Shown here: positions 52,203 through 52,528 of the stretch, piece by piece
Layout: every line of letters starts with the position of its first letter
Numbering within the stretch: the first letter of the stretch is position 1
NCBI GenBank assembly: GCA_002685275.1
Contig: NYWX01000041.1
Location: 1 to 52,528, forward strand
Direction of reading: 5' to 3'
DNA from: Gammaproteobacteria bacterium
GTDB taxonomy: Bacteria; Pseudomonadota; Gammaproteobacteria; Woeseiales; Woeseiaceae
Length of the DNA: 52,528 bases
Translations under genes and position numbers: made by a program
The notes under the pieces: model-generated
Database searches by the model: none
What the model was told of the DNA's origin: nothing
The model's input: only the letters and a program-made list of their open reading frames with translations

Positions 52203-52528
52203 ATGTTTAAAAAATCGCCCCTCTCGAGAGCATTTATTCTGGTGCTTGATTCCTTTGGTATTGGTTCAACAGAAGATGCCGTTAAATTTGGGGATGCCGG
52301 TGCTGATACATTTGGGCACATTGCCTCTCAAAGAGCTGCTTCGCATGATGGTCCTTTAAATTTACCTAATTTATCTCGACTTGGGTTATTTTATGCTGGC
52401 AAAGAAAGCACTGGAAATTTTGCCCCTGGACACGATCCAGAAGTTGATGTCGCCGGAGCTTACGGATACGCAGCTGAGATAAGTAGCGGGAAAGACACCC
52501 CTAGTGGGCATTGGGAAATAGCGGGTGT
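52203..52528 (+). CDS. deoB: Phosphopentomutase (3' truncated by window end)
   Basis: The first 108 codons of a protein beginning [21 protein letters not shown], followed by [12 protein letters not shown] and [21 protein letters not shown]. These are alkaline-phosphatase-superfamily phosphopentomutase motifs: the metal-binding Asp in LDSFGIG and the phosphorylated Thr in KDTPSGHWE. It interconverts ribose or deoxyribose 1- and 5-phosphates in nucleoside breakdown. The frame is open at the window end. The 51-bp gap before it holds no clear terminator. Confidence 0.93.
   Translation, partial: MFKKSPLSRAFILVLDSFGIGSTEDAVKFGDAGADTFGHIASQRAASHDGPLNLPNLSRLGLFYAGKESTGNFAPGHDPEVDVAGAYGYAAEISSGKDTPSGHWEIAG

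Noticed and set aside
1..52528. CRISPR arrays, tRNA or rRNA genes, insertion sequences, prophage genes
   Set aside because: Looked for direct repeat arrays, tRNA T-loop patterns in intergenic DNA, transposase/integrase motifs and terminal repeats; none found by eye.

Overview
The window is AT-rich, densely coded DNA from a bacterium. It is most likely an uncultured, free-living (probably marine) gammaproteobacterium. Support for this: an exact E. coli-consensus LexA box in front of umuDC, AT-biased codon use, an aa3-type oxidase, malate synthase G, sodium-coupled symporters and many exported sugar-oxidation enzymes. The taxonomic call is inference. I saw no rRNA, tRNA, CRISPR array or insertion sequence, and no stretch over 300 bases lacks a gene.

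Left part (1-15.8 kb). After a 5'-truncated ThuA-like protein comes an exported nicotinamidase, then an SOS-controlled umuDC pair under a perfect 46-bp palindrome. Next is the main feature: a tightly coupled seven-gene minus-strand operon (12041 down to 3482). In transcription order it encodes a 6-hydroxynicotinate reductase homologue, a UPF0280 (ApbE-superfamily) protein, two DUF1185 paralogues, an enamidase homologue, and the FAD and fused [2Fe-2S]/molybdopterin subunits of a xanthine-dehydrogenase-family hydroxylase. A two-gene Na+/solute symporter diverges from it, with an inverted repeat in the shared promoter region. A MarR regulator, a 7Fe ferredoxin and a ferredoxin-NADP reductase follow. 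Together these read as a reductive (Eubacterium barkeri-type) nicotinate degradation module: nicotinamide to nicotinate to 6-hydroxynicotinate to tetrahydro-6-oxonicotinate to 2-formylglutarate plus ammonia. It has its own uptake, regulation and electron supply. UPF0280 and the DUF1185 pair have no assigned role in it.

Middle (16-24 kb). A six-gene plus-strand operon resembles loci for oxidative 3-keto-glycoside metabolism: a TIM-barrel isomerase, a Gfo/Idh/MocA oxidoreductase, a Tat-exported small subunit with a GMC dehydrogenase, a Tat lipoprotein TIM-barrel protein and ribokinase. A crotonase and an MTHFR-like protein follow on the minus strand.

Right part (24-52.5 kb). This is mixed core and accessory metabolism: a CBM9/DUF5916 outer-membrane protein, two MFS transporters, a NYN nuclease, alanine racemase, a FixH-like/di-haem peroxidase pair, MOSC, HAD, a DadA-like oxidase, malate synthase G, modABC (molybdate uptake, which could serve the molybdenum hydroxylase), an Asp/Glu racemase with a D-cysteine desulfhydrase-family enzyme, an AI-2E permease, phosphatidylserine synthase and a PutP-like symporter. 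A complete cytochrome c oxidase operon with a di-haem CoxB follows, and the window ends inside phosphopentomutase.
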